Origin: Brevibacillus invocatus
Lineage (GTDB): Bacteria > Bacillota > Bacilli > Brevibacillales > Brevibacillaceae
Reading direction: 5' to 3'
DNA length: 64,000 nt
Assembly: GCF_003710915.1 (NCBI RefSeq)
Contig: NZ_RHHR01000008.1
Location: forward strand, 1 to 64,000
Below, one piece after another: positions 27,286 to 35,653 of the stretch (the stretch's first letter is position 1; the number at the start of each line of letters is the position of its first letter). The notes beneath the pieces are model-generated. The model was not told the DNA's origin. It made no database searches and saw only the letters and a list, made by a program, of their open reading frames with translations. A program made the position numbers and the translations under genes.

Positions 27286-28389
27286 TCATTTTTGACGGAC
27301 GATTTCCTGGAGTTGGCGAACGATCTTTGTCGCTGCATCTGGCATTCCCAATGCAAGCGAACCCTTCTGCATCTCTTCCCATGATTTCTGGTCATCAAGC
27401 AGCTCTGTCAGGAGCACCAGTAAGCTTTCTCCGGTCAATTCCCGTTCTACAAGTACACGTGCAGCTCCTGCCCGCTCCAAACCGCGCGCGTTTTTTTCCT
27501 GATGATTATTGGTCACATAGGGGGACGGTATCAAAATAGCCGGTACCCCTAACGCCGTAATTTCCGCCAGTGTGGAAGCACCTGCACGCCCCACCAGGAT
27601 ATGCGTTGCTGCTAAAACATCCGGCATATTATGGACGAATGGGAGCACGGTCATGTTGCGTGGCACAGGTCCCCTTTTTTCCAGCACTTCCGAAATCGTC
27701 TTGAAGTGAACTTCTCCTGTCACGTAGACGATATGAGTCCGATTCAGCTCCCCTAGCTGTTCCACAATAGAGAGCACCGCTTCATTAATCGCTCTCGCGC
27801 CACGACTGCCACCGAAAATCAGTACAATCCGCTTGTCCTCATCCACGCCCAAAAAACTTCTTCCTGCTTGTTTATTTCCGTGCATGACTTCCGTTGCACG
27901 TGGGTTTCCGGTCAGTACGGTCTTGGCAGCCGGGAATAAGGCAAGCGATTCTTCGAAGCAGACAGCCACTTTGGTCACAGAACGCGCAAGGAACTTGTTG
28001 GTCAAGCCCGGTACGACGTTCTGTTCATGAATCATCGTAGGAATCCCCAGCTTGGCTGCTGCATACACGACCGGACCACAGACATAGCCACCGGTTCCAA
28101 TAACGACATCCGGCTTGAACTCTTTGAGCATTCTTTTGGATTCAGAGACTGCACGCAAAAAATTCCACAAGGTTTTCAGGTTGTCGAGGCTCAGCTTTCG
28201 TTTCAAGCCACTGATCTCAACCGATTGAAAGGGAATGCCTTCCCGTGGAACTATCTGTGCCTCCAATCCTTTTTTACTCCCAATATACAAAAAGGCAGCT
28301 TGCGGAGACTGGCGGGAAATTTCTCTCGCCACCGCAAGTGCCGGATAAATATGTCCTCCTGTACCACCGCCTGTTAAGACGACACGCAT
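27286..28389 (-). CDS. murG: UDP-GlcNAc:lipid I GlcNAc transferase MurG
   Basis: The 367-residue glycosyltransferase makes lipid II from lipid I on the inner membrane face. The glycine-rich start 'VVLTGGGTGGHIYPALA' and the C-terminal donor-binding region 'LVGRAGASTLAEITALGVPAILIPSP' are diagnostic. I start at ATG 28389 (MRVVLTGGG) after AAGGGTG; the longer frame adds 15 residues not seen in the family. Confidence 0.96.
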   Translation of the reverse strand: MRVVLTGGGTGGHIYPALAVAREISRQSPQAAFLYIGSKKGLEAQIVPREGIPFQSVEISGLKRKLSLDNLKTLWNFLRAVSESKRMLKEFKPDVVIGTGGYVCGPVVYAAAKLGIPTMIHEQNVVPGLTNKFLARSVTKVAVCFEESLALFPAAKTVLTGNPRATEVMHGNKQAGRSFLGVDEDKRIVLIFGGSRGARAINEAVLSIVEQLGELNRTHIVYVTGEVHFKTISEVLEKRGPVPRNMTVLPFVHNMPDVLAATHILVGRAGASTLAEITALGVPAILIPSPYVTNNHQEKNARGLERAGAARVLVERELTGESLLVLLTELLDDQKSWEEMQKGSLALGMPDAATKIVRQLQEIVRQK

Positions 28390-28479
28390 CACATTCACAC
28401 CCTTTTTTTCCTGCATCGATTCAGTCATTTCCAACTATGAATTGTAACGCGATACAGGATGAATGACTACCCTCCAAAT

Positions 28480-28509
28480 CGAGGTCCTTCCTCTACAGAA
28501 CGGACCTCG
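28480..28509 (-). other. Intercistronic hairpin between spoVE and murG
   Basis: CGAGGTCC (28480-28487) and GGACCTCG (28502-28509) form a perfect 8-bp stem with a 14-base loop. No T tract follows, so it is not a normal terminator. It could stabilise or mark processing of the spoVE message. Confidence 0.55.
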
Positions 28510-28521
28510 AACGGAGAATGG

Positions 28522-29616
28522 CTACCTGGAAAAACGGGAGATATTCAACAATACCCCTACCCCCGTGAGCATCAGTGTCAGGGAAGAACCCCCATAGCTT
28601 AAAAATGGCAGCGTAATCCCGGTCACCGGAAACATACCGGTCACAACGCCGATGTTAATCACAACCTGGATGGCAATCATGCCAATAATGCCTAGGGCAA
28701 GCAGGCTTCCAAACAGATCTGGAGCCGTAACTGCCGTACGCATCCCTCTCCACAAGAGGAGCAAAAACAGCAGCAGGACCAGCGTTCCACCGATGAAGCC
28801 CAGCTCTTCGGCGACGATTGAGAAGATAAAGTCATTATACGGCTCCGGCAGATACAAGTGCTTTTGCCTGCTCTGTCCGAGACCCAAGCCCAGGAGACCG
28901 CCTGGGCCGATCGCGTAGAGCGATTGAATGATCTGATAGCCCGCACCTAGCGGATCAGACCAGGGATCAACAAAGGAGGTAATGCGCTTGATTCGGTAGG
29001 GCGCAGAGATGACCAGGCCGATAAAACCGACGACACCAAGCATACCCAGCGCAGCGAAGTGGCTGATTCTCGCCCCTGCGGCAAAAATCATTACGACGGC
29101 TGTTCCCATTAATACCGTCCCTGTACCCAGATCGGGCTGGAGCATGATCAAGGCAAAGCATGCCAAGGGAATCCCCAGTGCCGGAGCCAAACCCTTGCGA
29201 AATATGACGATTTGTTTTTGATTGTCAGACAGCCACCTTGCCAGGAAGGCTACGACCCCCAGCTTGGCGAATTCCCCGGGCTGAATACCAAACGCCCCAA
29301 ATCCAAGCCAGCTTTTCGATCCATTTACTTCAATCCCGATCAACAGGACGAGCACCAGAAGCCCGATGCTCACTAAATACCCAGGCTTGGCCCACTGCTT
29401 CCACACCCAATAGTCGATATTCATGGTGATGTACATGGAAGTAATGCCGAGCAGGGCAAAGATCAGCTGCCGCTTGGCAAAAAAGTACGGATCGGAAAAC
29501 GGCGGCTTCTGCGCCACGATGGCACTGGCGCTGTAAACCATCACAATGCCAATTCCCAATAAAAAAAGTGTTGCAAAAATAATTACGAAGTCGGGAGCTG
29601 AGCGTACCTTGCTCAT
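28522..29616 (-). CDS. spoVE: SEDS-family glycosyltransferase SpoVE (FtsW-like)
   Basis: The 364-residue protein has about ten membrane segments and the SEDS-family features: 'GSKSWLGFGAFGIQPGEFAKL', 'QPDLGTGTVLM', and the C-terminal 'GITLPFLSYGGSSL'. SEDS proteins polymerise lipid II together with a class B penicillin-binding protein. Its place between murD and murG is that of B. subtilis spoVE, needed for spore cortex synthesis. Whether it also serves as the vegetative FtsW is not decidable here. Confidence 0.93.
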   Translation of the reverse strand: MSKVRSAPDFVIIFATLFLLGIGIVMVYSASAIVAQKPPFSDPYFFAKRQLIFALLGITSMYITMNIDYWVWKQWAKPGYLVSIGLLVLVLLIGIEVNGSKSWLGFGAFGIQPGEFAKLGVVAFLARWLSDNQKQIVIFRKGLAPALGIPLACFALIMLQPDLGTGTVLMGTAVVMIFAAGARISHFAALGMLGVVGFIGLVISAPYRIKRITSFVDPWSDPLGAGYQIIQSLYAIGPGGLLGLGLGQSRQKHLYLPEPYNDFIFSIVAEELGFIGGTLVLLLFLLLLWRGMRTAVTAPDLFGSLLALGIIGMIAIQVVINIGVVTGMFPVTGITLPFLSYGGSSLTLMLTGVGVLLNISRFSR

Positions 29617-29686
29617 GATAGCAGGTCATCCTTTCTCATGCCGTCCCGATTCTCTGATTGGTCTTTTCATAGGATGCTGTGGGACG

Positions 29687-31051
29687 TTATGCTAGGCTTG
29701 TTTTAAGTCTATGCACGCCGTCCTTAAACATGCTCCCCCTCGCTTCGAAGGAAGGAAACATGTCCCAGCTTGCGCAAGCCGGGCTTAGCAACACTACATC
29801 ACCCGAATTCGCTAATTGAGAAGCAGTCAGAACGGCTTTCTCCACAGTATCGACATGGATTCGTTCCTTAATCCCTGCTTCTTCAGCCCGCTTCAACAAG
29901 ATTTCAGCCGTCTGCCCCAGAGCAACGACCGCCTTTACCCGACCCTGGATAAAAGGAATCAGCTCCTTGAAGTCCACACCTCTATCCAGTCCTCCACAGA
30001 TCCAAACAATCGGCTCCTTGCACGCTTGCAAAGCACGGGAAGCTGCTTCCGGATTCGTTGCTTTGGAATCGTTAAAGTACTTGACCCCATCGATGCTCGC
30101 GACGTATTCCATGCGATGCTCGACGCCTGAGAAGGTCGTCAATACGCGGGCGACCGATTGCTTGTCCGCGCCTGCCAGTATCGTGATTAACGCTGCGGCC
30201 AGTGCATTGTCCACATGCGGAACCGTGATCTCCCCAACCGCGACGATCTCTTCTCGGTTTCCCTTACCGTCCGCGTAGACAATCATGCCGTTATGTATAT
30301 AGGTTCCCTGTTCCACCTGCTGATGCTTGCTGAAATAGAATTTACGAGCCGCAAGCTCTGCAAACCGCGGCAACAGCTCCGGCTGATCGAGTGGGAGTAT
30401 GGCGATATCGTCTGCCGTTTGATTGGCAAACATGTTCATTTTCGCTTCTAAGTAGGCATCGATGGAATGATGATAGTCAAGGTGAGCAGGGTACAGATTC
30501 ATCAGTACACCAATTCGTGGACGAAAGCTTGCCGTTCCCGCCAATTGAAAGCTGCTCAACTCAGCTACCAGCCACTGGTCAGCTGTAGCGGTCTCAGCTA
30601 AACCGCACAGCACTGTGCCAATATTACCGCCAATCATCGCTTCAAGTCCGGCCTCTTTCATGATCAGCCCAACGAGCGTGGTGGTCGTAGTCTTTCCGTT
30701 GGAGCCGGTAATTCCAATAATGGGTGCCTTCGCGATTTGGTAGGCGAGCTCCACTTCTGTAATGATCGGAATCCCTAGCCCCATCGCCTTGGCCACTGGA
30801 GCCGCCTCATAAGGGATGCCGGGGTTTTTGACTACAAGGGATACCCCTGGATGAATCAAATCATCCGGATGATATCCGCAGATAACGGTGATTCCCAGCG
30901 CTTCCAGCTCGTCTGCGCCGCTTGCTTCTTCTCTTGGCTTTTGATCGTTTACGACGACATGAGCACCAAAGCGGTGCAACAGTTTTGCCACTGCTACACC
31001 GCTTTTGGCCATCCCTAGAACAACAACGTGTTGATCTCGATAGTCATTCAT
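29687..31051 (-). CDS. murD: UDP-N-acetylmuramoylalanine-D-glutamate ligase MurD
   Basis: The 454-residue Mur ligase adds D-Glu. The ATP-binding P-loop '[16 protein letters not shown]' (about 113-128) and the C-terminal ligase region '[17 protein letters not shown]' are clear, as is '[18 protein letters not shown]' near the end, typical of MurD. Its ATG overlaps the mraY stop codon by four bases. Confidence 0.96.
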   Translation of the reverse strand: MNDYRDQHVVVLGMAKSGVAVAKLLHRFGAHVVVNDQKPREEASGADELEALGITVICGYHPDDLIHPGVSLVVKNPGIPYEAAPVAKAMGLGIPIITEVELAYQIAKAPIIGITGSNGKTTTTTLVGLIMKEAGLEAMIGGNIGTVLCGLAETATADQWLVAELSSFQLAGTASFRPRIGVLMNLYPAHLDYHHSIDAYLEAKMNMFANQTADDIAILPLDQPELLPRFAELAARKFYFSKHQQVEQGTYIHNGMIVYADGKGNREEIVAVGEITVPHVDNALAAALITILAGADKQSVARVLTTFSGVEHRMEYVASIDGVKYFNDSKATNPEAASRALQACKEPIVWICGGLDRGVDFKELIPFIQGRVKAVVALGQTAEILLKRAEEAGIKERIHVDTVEKAVLTASQLANSGDVVLLSPACASWDMFPSFEARGSMFKDGVHRLKTSLA

Positions 31052-32019
31052 TTGATTGTCACCACCTCAAGATATACGCCCAGACCAGCGAAGAAAATAC
31101 CCACCAGCCAGAACGTGACCACAACACGCCATTCCGACCAACCCGTCAATTCAAAATGGTGGTGGAGCGGACTCATTCGGAAAATGCGTTTTCCTCTTGT
31201 CTTGAATGAAACTACCTGCAGAATGACAGAGAGTGTTTCTACGACAAACACACCGCCGATGATGGCCAAAAGCAGCTCTGTCTTGGTCATGATGGCGATC
31301 CCTGCCAAGGCTCCGCCTAGTGCGAGCGAGCCAGTATCCCCCATGAACACTCTAGCCGGATGAGCATTGAAGACGAGAAAACCAAGGACTCCACCGACGA
31401 CAGCCGCACTGAAGATAGCCGTGTCGTAGTTCTGTCCGAACCAGGCAATAATCGCATAAGCACCGAACGCGATGGCTCCTGTTCCAGCCAACAGTCCGTC
31501 TAGGCCGTCTGTGAGATTGACGGCATTGGTGGTCCCAACAAGTAAAAACAGCAGGAATGGAAAGTAAAAATAGCCAAGTTCCAGCTTCCACGGGGTACCA
31601 GGCAGGTGCAGCGAAGTGTCATGACCCATCACGATCAACAACGCATATGCAGCAATACCGAGCAATATCTGCCCCGCAAATTTTTGCTTGGCGGTCAATC
31701 CCAGGTTGTGTTTTTTTCTGATCTTGATAAAGTCATCCAGGAATCCGATCAATCCGTACCCAAGCGTCACCAGCAAAAGAAAGGTTACTTCCACGGAGGA
31801 ATTCGCAAACTTCAACACAGTAAAAATAAGTGCCAAGAGAATGATGGTTCCACCCATTGTGGGCGTACCTGCTTTCTTTTTATGAGACTGCGGCCCTTCC
31901 TCCCGGATCGCCTGCCCAAATTTCAGGCGGCGAAGAAATGGGATGAATAAGGGACCAATGAGTACGGCGATGAGAAACGCGGCGACGATCGTGACGATGA
32001 GTACGTTGTCAGCGAACAT
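31048..32019 (-). CDS. mraY: Phospho-N-acetylmuramoyl-pentapeptide transferase MraY
   Basis: The 323-residue integral membrane enzyme makes lipid I on undecaprenyl phosphate. Ten hydrophobic segments and the family motifs '[11 protein letters not shown]', '[21 protein letters not shown]', '[13 protein letters not shown]' and '[13 protein letters not shown]' are all present, including the catalytic Asp residues. It lies between murE and murD with translational overlap to murD. Confidence 0.97.
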   Translation of the reverse strand: MFADNVLIVTIVAAFLIAVLIGPLFIPFLRRLKFGQAIREEGPQSHKKKAGTPTMGGTIILLALIFTVLKFANSSVEVTFLLLVTLGYGLIGFLDDFIKIRKKHNLGLTAKQKFAGQILLGIAAYALLIVMGHDTSLHLPGTPWKLELGYFYFPFLLFLLVGTTNAVNLTDGLDGLLAGTGAIAFGAYAIIAWFGQNYDTAIFSAAVVGGVLGFLVFNAHPARVFMGDTGSLALGGALAGIAIMTKTELLLAIIGGVFVVETLSVILQVVSFKTRGKRIFRMSPLHHHFELTGWSEWRVVVTFWLVGIFFAGLGVYLEVVTIK

Positions 32020-32063
32020 GCCCGACCCTCCTTTCTTTCGATGCTATTCAATTGCATCCATCT

Positions 32064-33542
32064 CTATTCGTGGTTGTACTGAGCGATTGCTTCACGCGCT
32101 ACTTCGCGGTCGTCGAACGACAGTACTTGATCTTTTATGATTTGATACGTCTCATGCCCTTTTCCTGCGATCAGGATCACATCATCAGGCAGAGCTTCCG
32201 CTATGGCGTGGAAGATTGCTTCACGCCGGTCTACCTGCGTCGTATAGCGGCTCTTGTCTACACCCCCCAGGCCAGCCAGCATGTCGTCCAGGATGGCTTG
32301 CGGGTCCTCAGATCTGGGGTTATCAGATGTTAAGACGCTTTTATCCGCGTACTTTGTTGCAATCTGAGCCATAATCGGGCGTTTGCTCCGGTCGCGGTCA
32401 CCACCGCAGCCTACGATGCAAACGACTCTTCCTTTTGCAAATTCCTTGACGGTCTTAAGCGCGTTTTCCAGACTGTCAGGTGTGTGGGAGTAGTCCACCA
32501 GCACAGTAAATGGCTGCCCGGCTTCCACGGCTTCAAAGCGTCCATTCACACCTGGAATCGATTCCAGACTCGCTTTGATGTCCACCAACGGCACTCCTTC
32601 CACAAGCGTCGCTGCCATTGCTGCCAGGGCATTGTAGACATTGAATTTCCCCGCCATTTTCAATTGTAACCCGATGCTACCTGCAAACGTATGAGCTGTA
32701 AAAGAAGTTCCCTTGCCAGTGATTTCGATGTCTGTTGCAAACACATCAGCCGGCTGATCGATTCCGTACGTGATCACTCGAGCTGGTGTAACCGTCGCGA
32801 ACAGCTGGGAAGCTTCGTCATCGGCGTTGAGCACAGCTGTTTTCATGCTATCCCATTCATAGCCATTACCGAGCTGGGAAAAAAGAAGCGATTTGGCGAA
32901 GCGATAGTTTTCCATCGTCTTGTGGTAGTCAAGATGATCCTGCGTCAAATTGGTAAATACAGCAGTATGTACATTGCAGCCACGTACTCGGCCTTGTTCC
33001 AGCGCATGGGAGGATACTTCGATGATCGCATAATCCGTCTCGATATCGCGCATGCGGCGAAAGCTGCTTTGCAAGTCAATAACATCGGGTGTCGTGTTTT
33101 TTACTTCTTCACTCACATCGCCGATCCGCATATGGATCGTCCCGATCAACCCTGTCTGTTTCTTTTGATCGCGCAAAATCTTGTCTATCAGGTGTGTTGT
33201 AGTCGTCTTGCCGTTCGTTCCGGTTACGCCGATCAGTTTCAATTCACGCGTAGGCGAACCAAAAAAGCGGTCAGCCAAAATGGCCATCGCTCGCCGTGTA
33301 TCCCCTACCTGAACCAACGTAGCATCAACCTCAAGCTCCCGCTGTGTTAGGACGGCAACTGCTCCCAACTCGACGGCTTTGGCGGCAAAGGAATGGCCAT
33401 CCACCGTATATCCTGTCAAACAAATAAACAAGAAACCGGGCTTTACCTGGCGCGAGTCTGCTGTCAAACCCGTTATTTCTATGCTGTCATCTCCGTTTAC
33501 CTTCTTCTGCAACAGAGGCGAAAGCAGATCTCGTAACAACAT
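32064..33542 (-). CDS. murE: UDP-MurNAc-tripeptide synthetase MurE (meso-DAP type)
   Basis: The 492-residue ligase adds the third amino acid. The P-loop 'GVTGTNGKTTTTHL' and the substrate-specificity motif DNPR ('TSDNPRSEDP') indicate meso-diaminopimelate as the added residue. I start at ATG 33542 (MLLRDLLSPLLQ), 7 bases after GGGGTG; the longer frame runs into a region without homology. The length then matches the family. Confidence 0.95.
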   Translation of the reverse strand: MLLRDLLSPLLQKKVNGDDSIEITGLTADSRQVKPGFLFICLTGYTVDGHSFAAKAVELGAVAVLTQRELEVDATLVQVGDTRRAMAILADRFFGSPTRELKLIGVTGTNGKTTTTHLIDKILRDQKKQTGLIGTIHMRIGDVSEEVKNTTPDVIDLQSSFRRMRDIETDYAIIEVSSHALEQGRVRGCNVHTAVFTNLTQDHLDYHKTMENYRFAKSLLFSQLGNGYEWDSMKTAVLNADDEASQLFATVTPARVITYGIDQPADVFATDIEITGKGTSFTAHTFAGSIGLQLKMAGKFNVYNALAAMAATLVEGVPLVDIKASLESIPGVNGRFEAVEAGQPFTVLVDYSHTPDSLENALKTVKEFAKGRVVCIVGCGGDRDRSKRPIMAQIATKYADKSVLTSDNPRSEDPQAILDDMLAGLGGVDKSRYTTQVDRREAIFHAIAEALPDDVILIAGKGHETYQIIKDQVLSFDDREVAREAIAQYNHE

Positions 33543-33668
33543 AACAGGCACCCCATTTTTCATTAGTATAGACAGAAATCCCGTGTTTTTTGCAAAGAAC
33601 GGAGGTGAGCGCCCGTAGACAAGACTACTCTCCTCCGCCTCCAAAAACTCATTTTATAGCTAATTGCT

Positions 33669-35588
33669 TCATTTGTCACCAAGGTAGATGCGAATTTTTG
33701 CTCCCTCTTCGATTTTTACGCCTGCTGCCGGAGCTTGTGAAACGACGTATTTGCCTTTACCTGATACGACGAGCGGGAGAGTCTCATAGGTGGTCACTAC
33801 ATCCTGCATGCTCTGCCCCACCATGTTGGGAACTTCGATCGGACTTCTTTCACCCAAAGCCTTGTTGATCTCTTTGGATATTCCGTCTTTTCGCTTTTCA
33901 ACCTGCAGATGCTGCAACGAGGATTCAATGATGCTTTTGACACTGGGAGCTGCAATCAATCCGCCAAAAGCCAGTGCCTTTGGATTGTCCACCGCAAAGT
34001 AGACGACAATCTGCGGATCATCTGCTGGAGCAAAACCGATAAAGGATACGATGTACTCTCCATCCATGTATCTGCCGTTCTTCACTTTTTGCGCGGTACC
34101 CGTCTTGCCGCCAACCCGATAGCCTTCAATATAGGCCTTTCCTCCCGTACCGCGAGCCACTACACTCTCCAGCGCGTAGCGTACCTTCTCGGATACTTCC
34201 GGCTTGATGACCTGCCGGACTTCAGTCGGCAGCGTTCGTCCGATGACATCGTGCGTCACACTGTCTCGCCATTCCTTGGCGACGTACGGCCTCATCAGCT
34301 TGCCACCGTTGATCGCGGCAGAGACCGCAGCCATTTGCTGGATCGGCGTCACCGATACACCTTGCCCGAAGGAAGTAGTCCCCAGCTCCACAGGGCCGAC
34401 ACGGTTGAGATTGAAGAGCAATCCATTTTCTTCTCCGATCAGATCGATGCCCGTTTTTTGGCCAAATCCGAACTTCTTAATGTATTCAAATAGCCGTTCT
34501 TTTTGGAGGCGTTGTCCCATCGTGACAAAGCCCGGATTGCAGGAATTCTCTACAACTTCCAGCATGGTTTCCTGCCCGTGTCCCTGTCGCTTCCAGCAGC
34601 GCAGACGCTTGCCCGCTACGTTGATGAAGCCCGGGTCATAGAACCCCTCGTCCAGAGTGATCACGCCCTCATTTAGGGCGGCAGCAAGCGTGACGATTTT
34701 GAAGGTCGATCCTGGCTCGTAGGTCTTCCAGATCGGCAAATTACGATTGTATACCTCTATGGGATAGTCCCGGTATTGATCAGGCTGAAAAGTGGGGCGA
34801 CTGCCCATACCCAAAATTTCTCCTGTCTTCGGATTCATCGCAATCGCCAGAACGTCACCCGGCTGATACGCCACCACCGCCTGATCCAGCTCTCTTTCGA
34901 TAAAAGACTGAATCGTACTGTCTATGGTTAAATACATGTCCATTCCATCTACAGGAGCCACATACTCTTCAGTGCCCCCCGGCAACACCCGACCTCGTGC
35001 ATCTGAAGGATAGGAGATATATCCTTTCTTCCCTTGCAAAAAGGTATCGTAGATTCGTTCCAATCCAGTCAGCCCTTGATTGTCGATCCCGGTGAAGCCC
35101 AAGATATGGGCAGCCATGGTTCCATTGGGATAGAAACGCTTGGTGTCACCCGCGAGGTAGATTCCCGGGAGGTTTAATTCTTGAATCTTTCTGGCTGTCT
35201 CTTCCGAGATCTTGCGTCCGCCCGGAATTTTATCATTGCTCATTGCCCTTTTGGTAATCGCCTTGAAGATCTCCTCTTCTTTTTGCCCCAAGATCACAGC
35301 GAGCTGCTGGGCGGTGCCTTGCGGATCTTTGATCTGTGCGGGTACAACTACGATTGTCGGGACCGTGATGTTCGAAACGAGCTCGTTGCCGTTGCGGTCC
35401 AGAATCCGCCCCCGGTTGGGTTGAAAGTCGATATTGCGCTGAAGCAAATCACCCGCCATCTCTGCCAGGCGAGGTCCTTCTATCAACTGCACATACCCCA
35501 AGCGGGTAATCAATGCCGTGTACAATACGATCCCAATCACCAGTGCAACAAAAATACGACGGCGTACGGTAGCGTTGGATACTCGCAA
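33669..35588 (-). CDS. spoVD: Stage V sporulation protein D (class B PBP with one PASTA domain)
   Basis: The 639-residue membrane-anchored transpeptidase has an N-terminal membrane segment (about 10-30), a dimerisation domain, and a transpeptidase domain with Ser294 in 'EPGSTFKI' (SxxK), SCN at 349-351, and KTGTAQK. One PASTA domain fills the last ~60 residues. SpoVD crosslinks spore cortex peptidoglycan with SpoVE as partner. The start is TTG at 35588; its ribosome-binding site lies inside the 3' arm of a strong hairpin. Confidence 0.95.
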   Translation of the reverse strand: MRVSNATVRRRIFVALVIGIVLYTALITRLGYVQLIEGPRLAEMAGDLLQRNIDFQPNRGRILDRNGNELVSNITVPTIVVVPAQIKDPQGTAQQLAVILGQKEEEIFKAITKRAMSNDKIPGGRKISEETARKIQELNLPGIYLAGDTKRFYPNGTMAAHILGFTGIDNQGLTGLERIYDTFLQGKKGYISYPSDARGRVLPGGTEEYVAPVDGMDMYLTIDSTIQSFIERELDQAVVAYQPGDVLAIAMNPKTGEILGMGSRPTFQPDQYRDYPIEVYNRNLPIWKTYEPGSTFKIVTLAAALNEGVITLDEGFYDPGFINVAGKRLRCWKRQGHGQETMLEVVENSCNPGFVTMGQRLQKERLFEYIKKFGFGQKTGIDLIGEENGLLFNLNRVGPVELGTTSFGQGVSVTPIQQMAAVSAAINGGKLMRPYVAKEWRDSVTHDVIGRTLPTEVRQVIKPEVSEKVRYALESVVARGTGGKAYIEGYRVGGKTGTAQKVKNGRYMDGEYIVSFIGFAPADDPQIVVYFAVDNPKALAFGGLIAAPSVKSIIESSLQHLQVEKRKDGISKEINKALGERSPIEVPNMVGQSMQDVVTTYETLPLVVSGKGKYVVSQAPAAGVKIEEGAKIRIYLGDK

Positions 35589-35590
35589 AC

Positions 35591-35643
35591 GAGTCCCCCC
35601 TCGGATAGGTTGTCTCTTCTAACCCTATTCGTCGGGGGGACTC
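35591..35643 (-). promoter_or_regulatory. Long hairpin covering the spoVD ribosome-binding site
   Basis: GAGTCCCCCC (35591-35600) and GGGGGGACTC (35634-35643) form a perfect 10-bp stem. Above it 35603-35611 pairs with 35621-35630 with one bulge, giving about 19 pairs. In the RNA the 3' arm holds GAGGGGGG, the only plausible ribosome-binding site for the spoVD TTG start at 35588. No T tract follows, so termination is unlikely. The fold is seen in sequence; a regulatory role is inference. Confidence 0.6.
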
Positions 35644-35653
35644 ATTAGAACTG

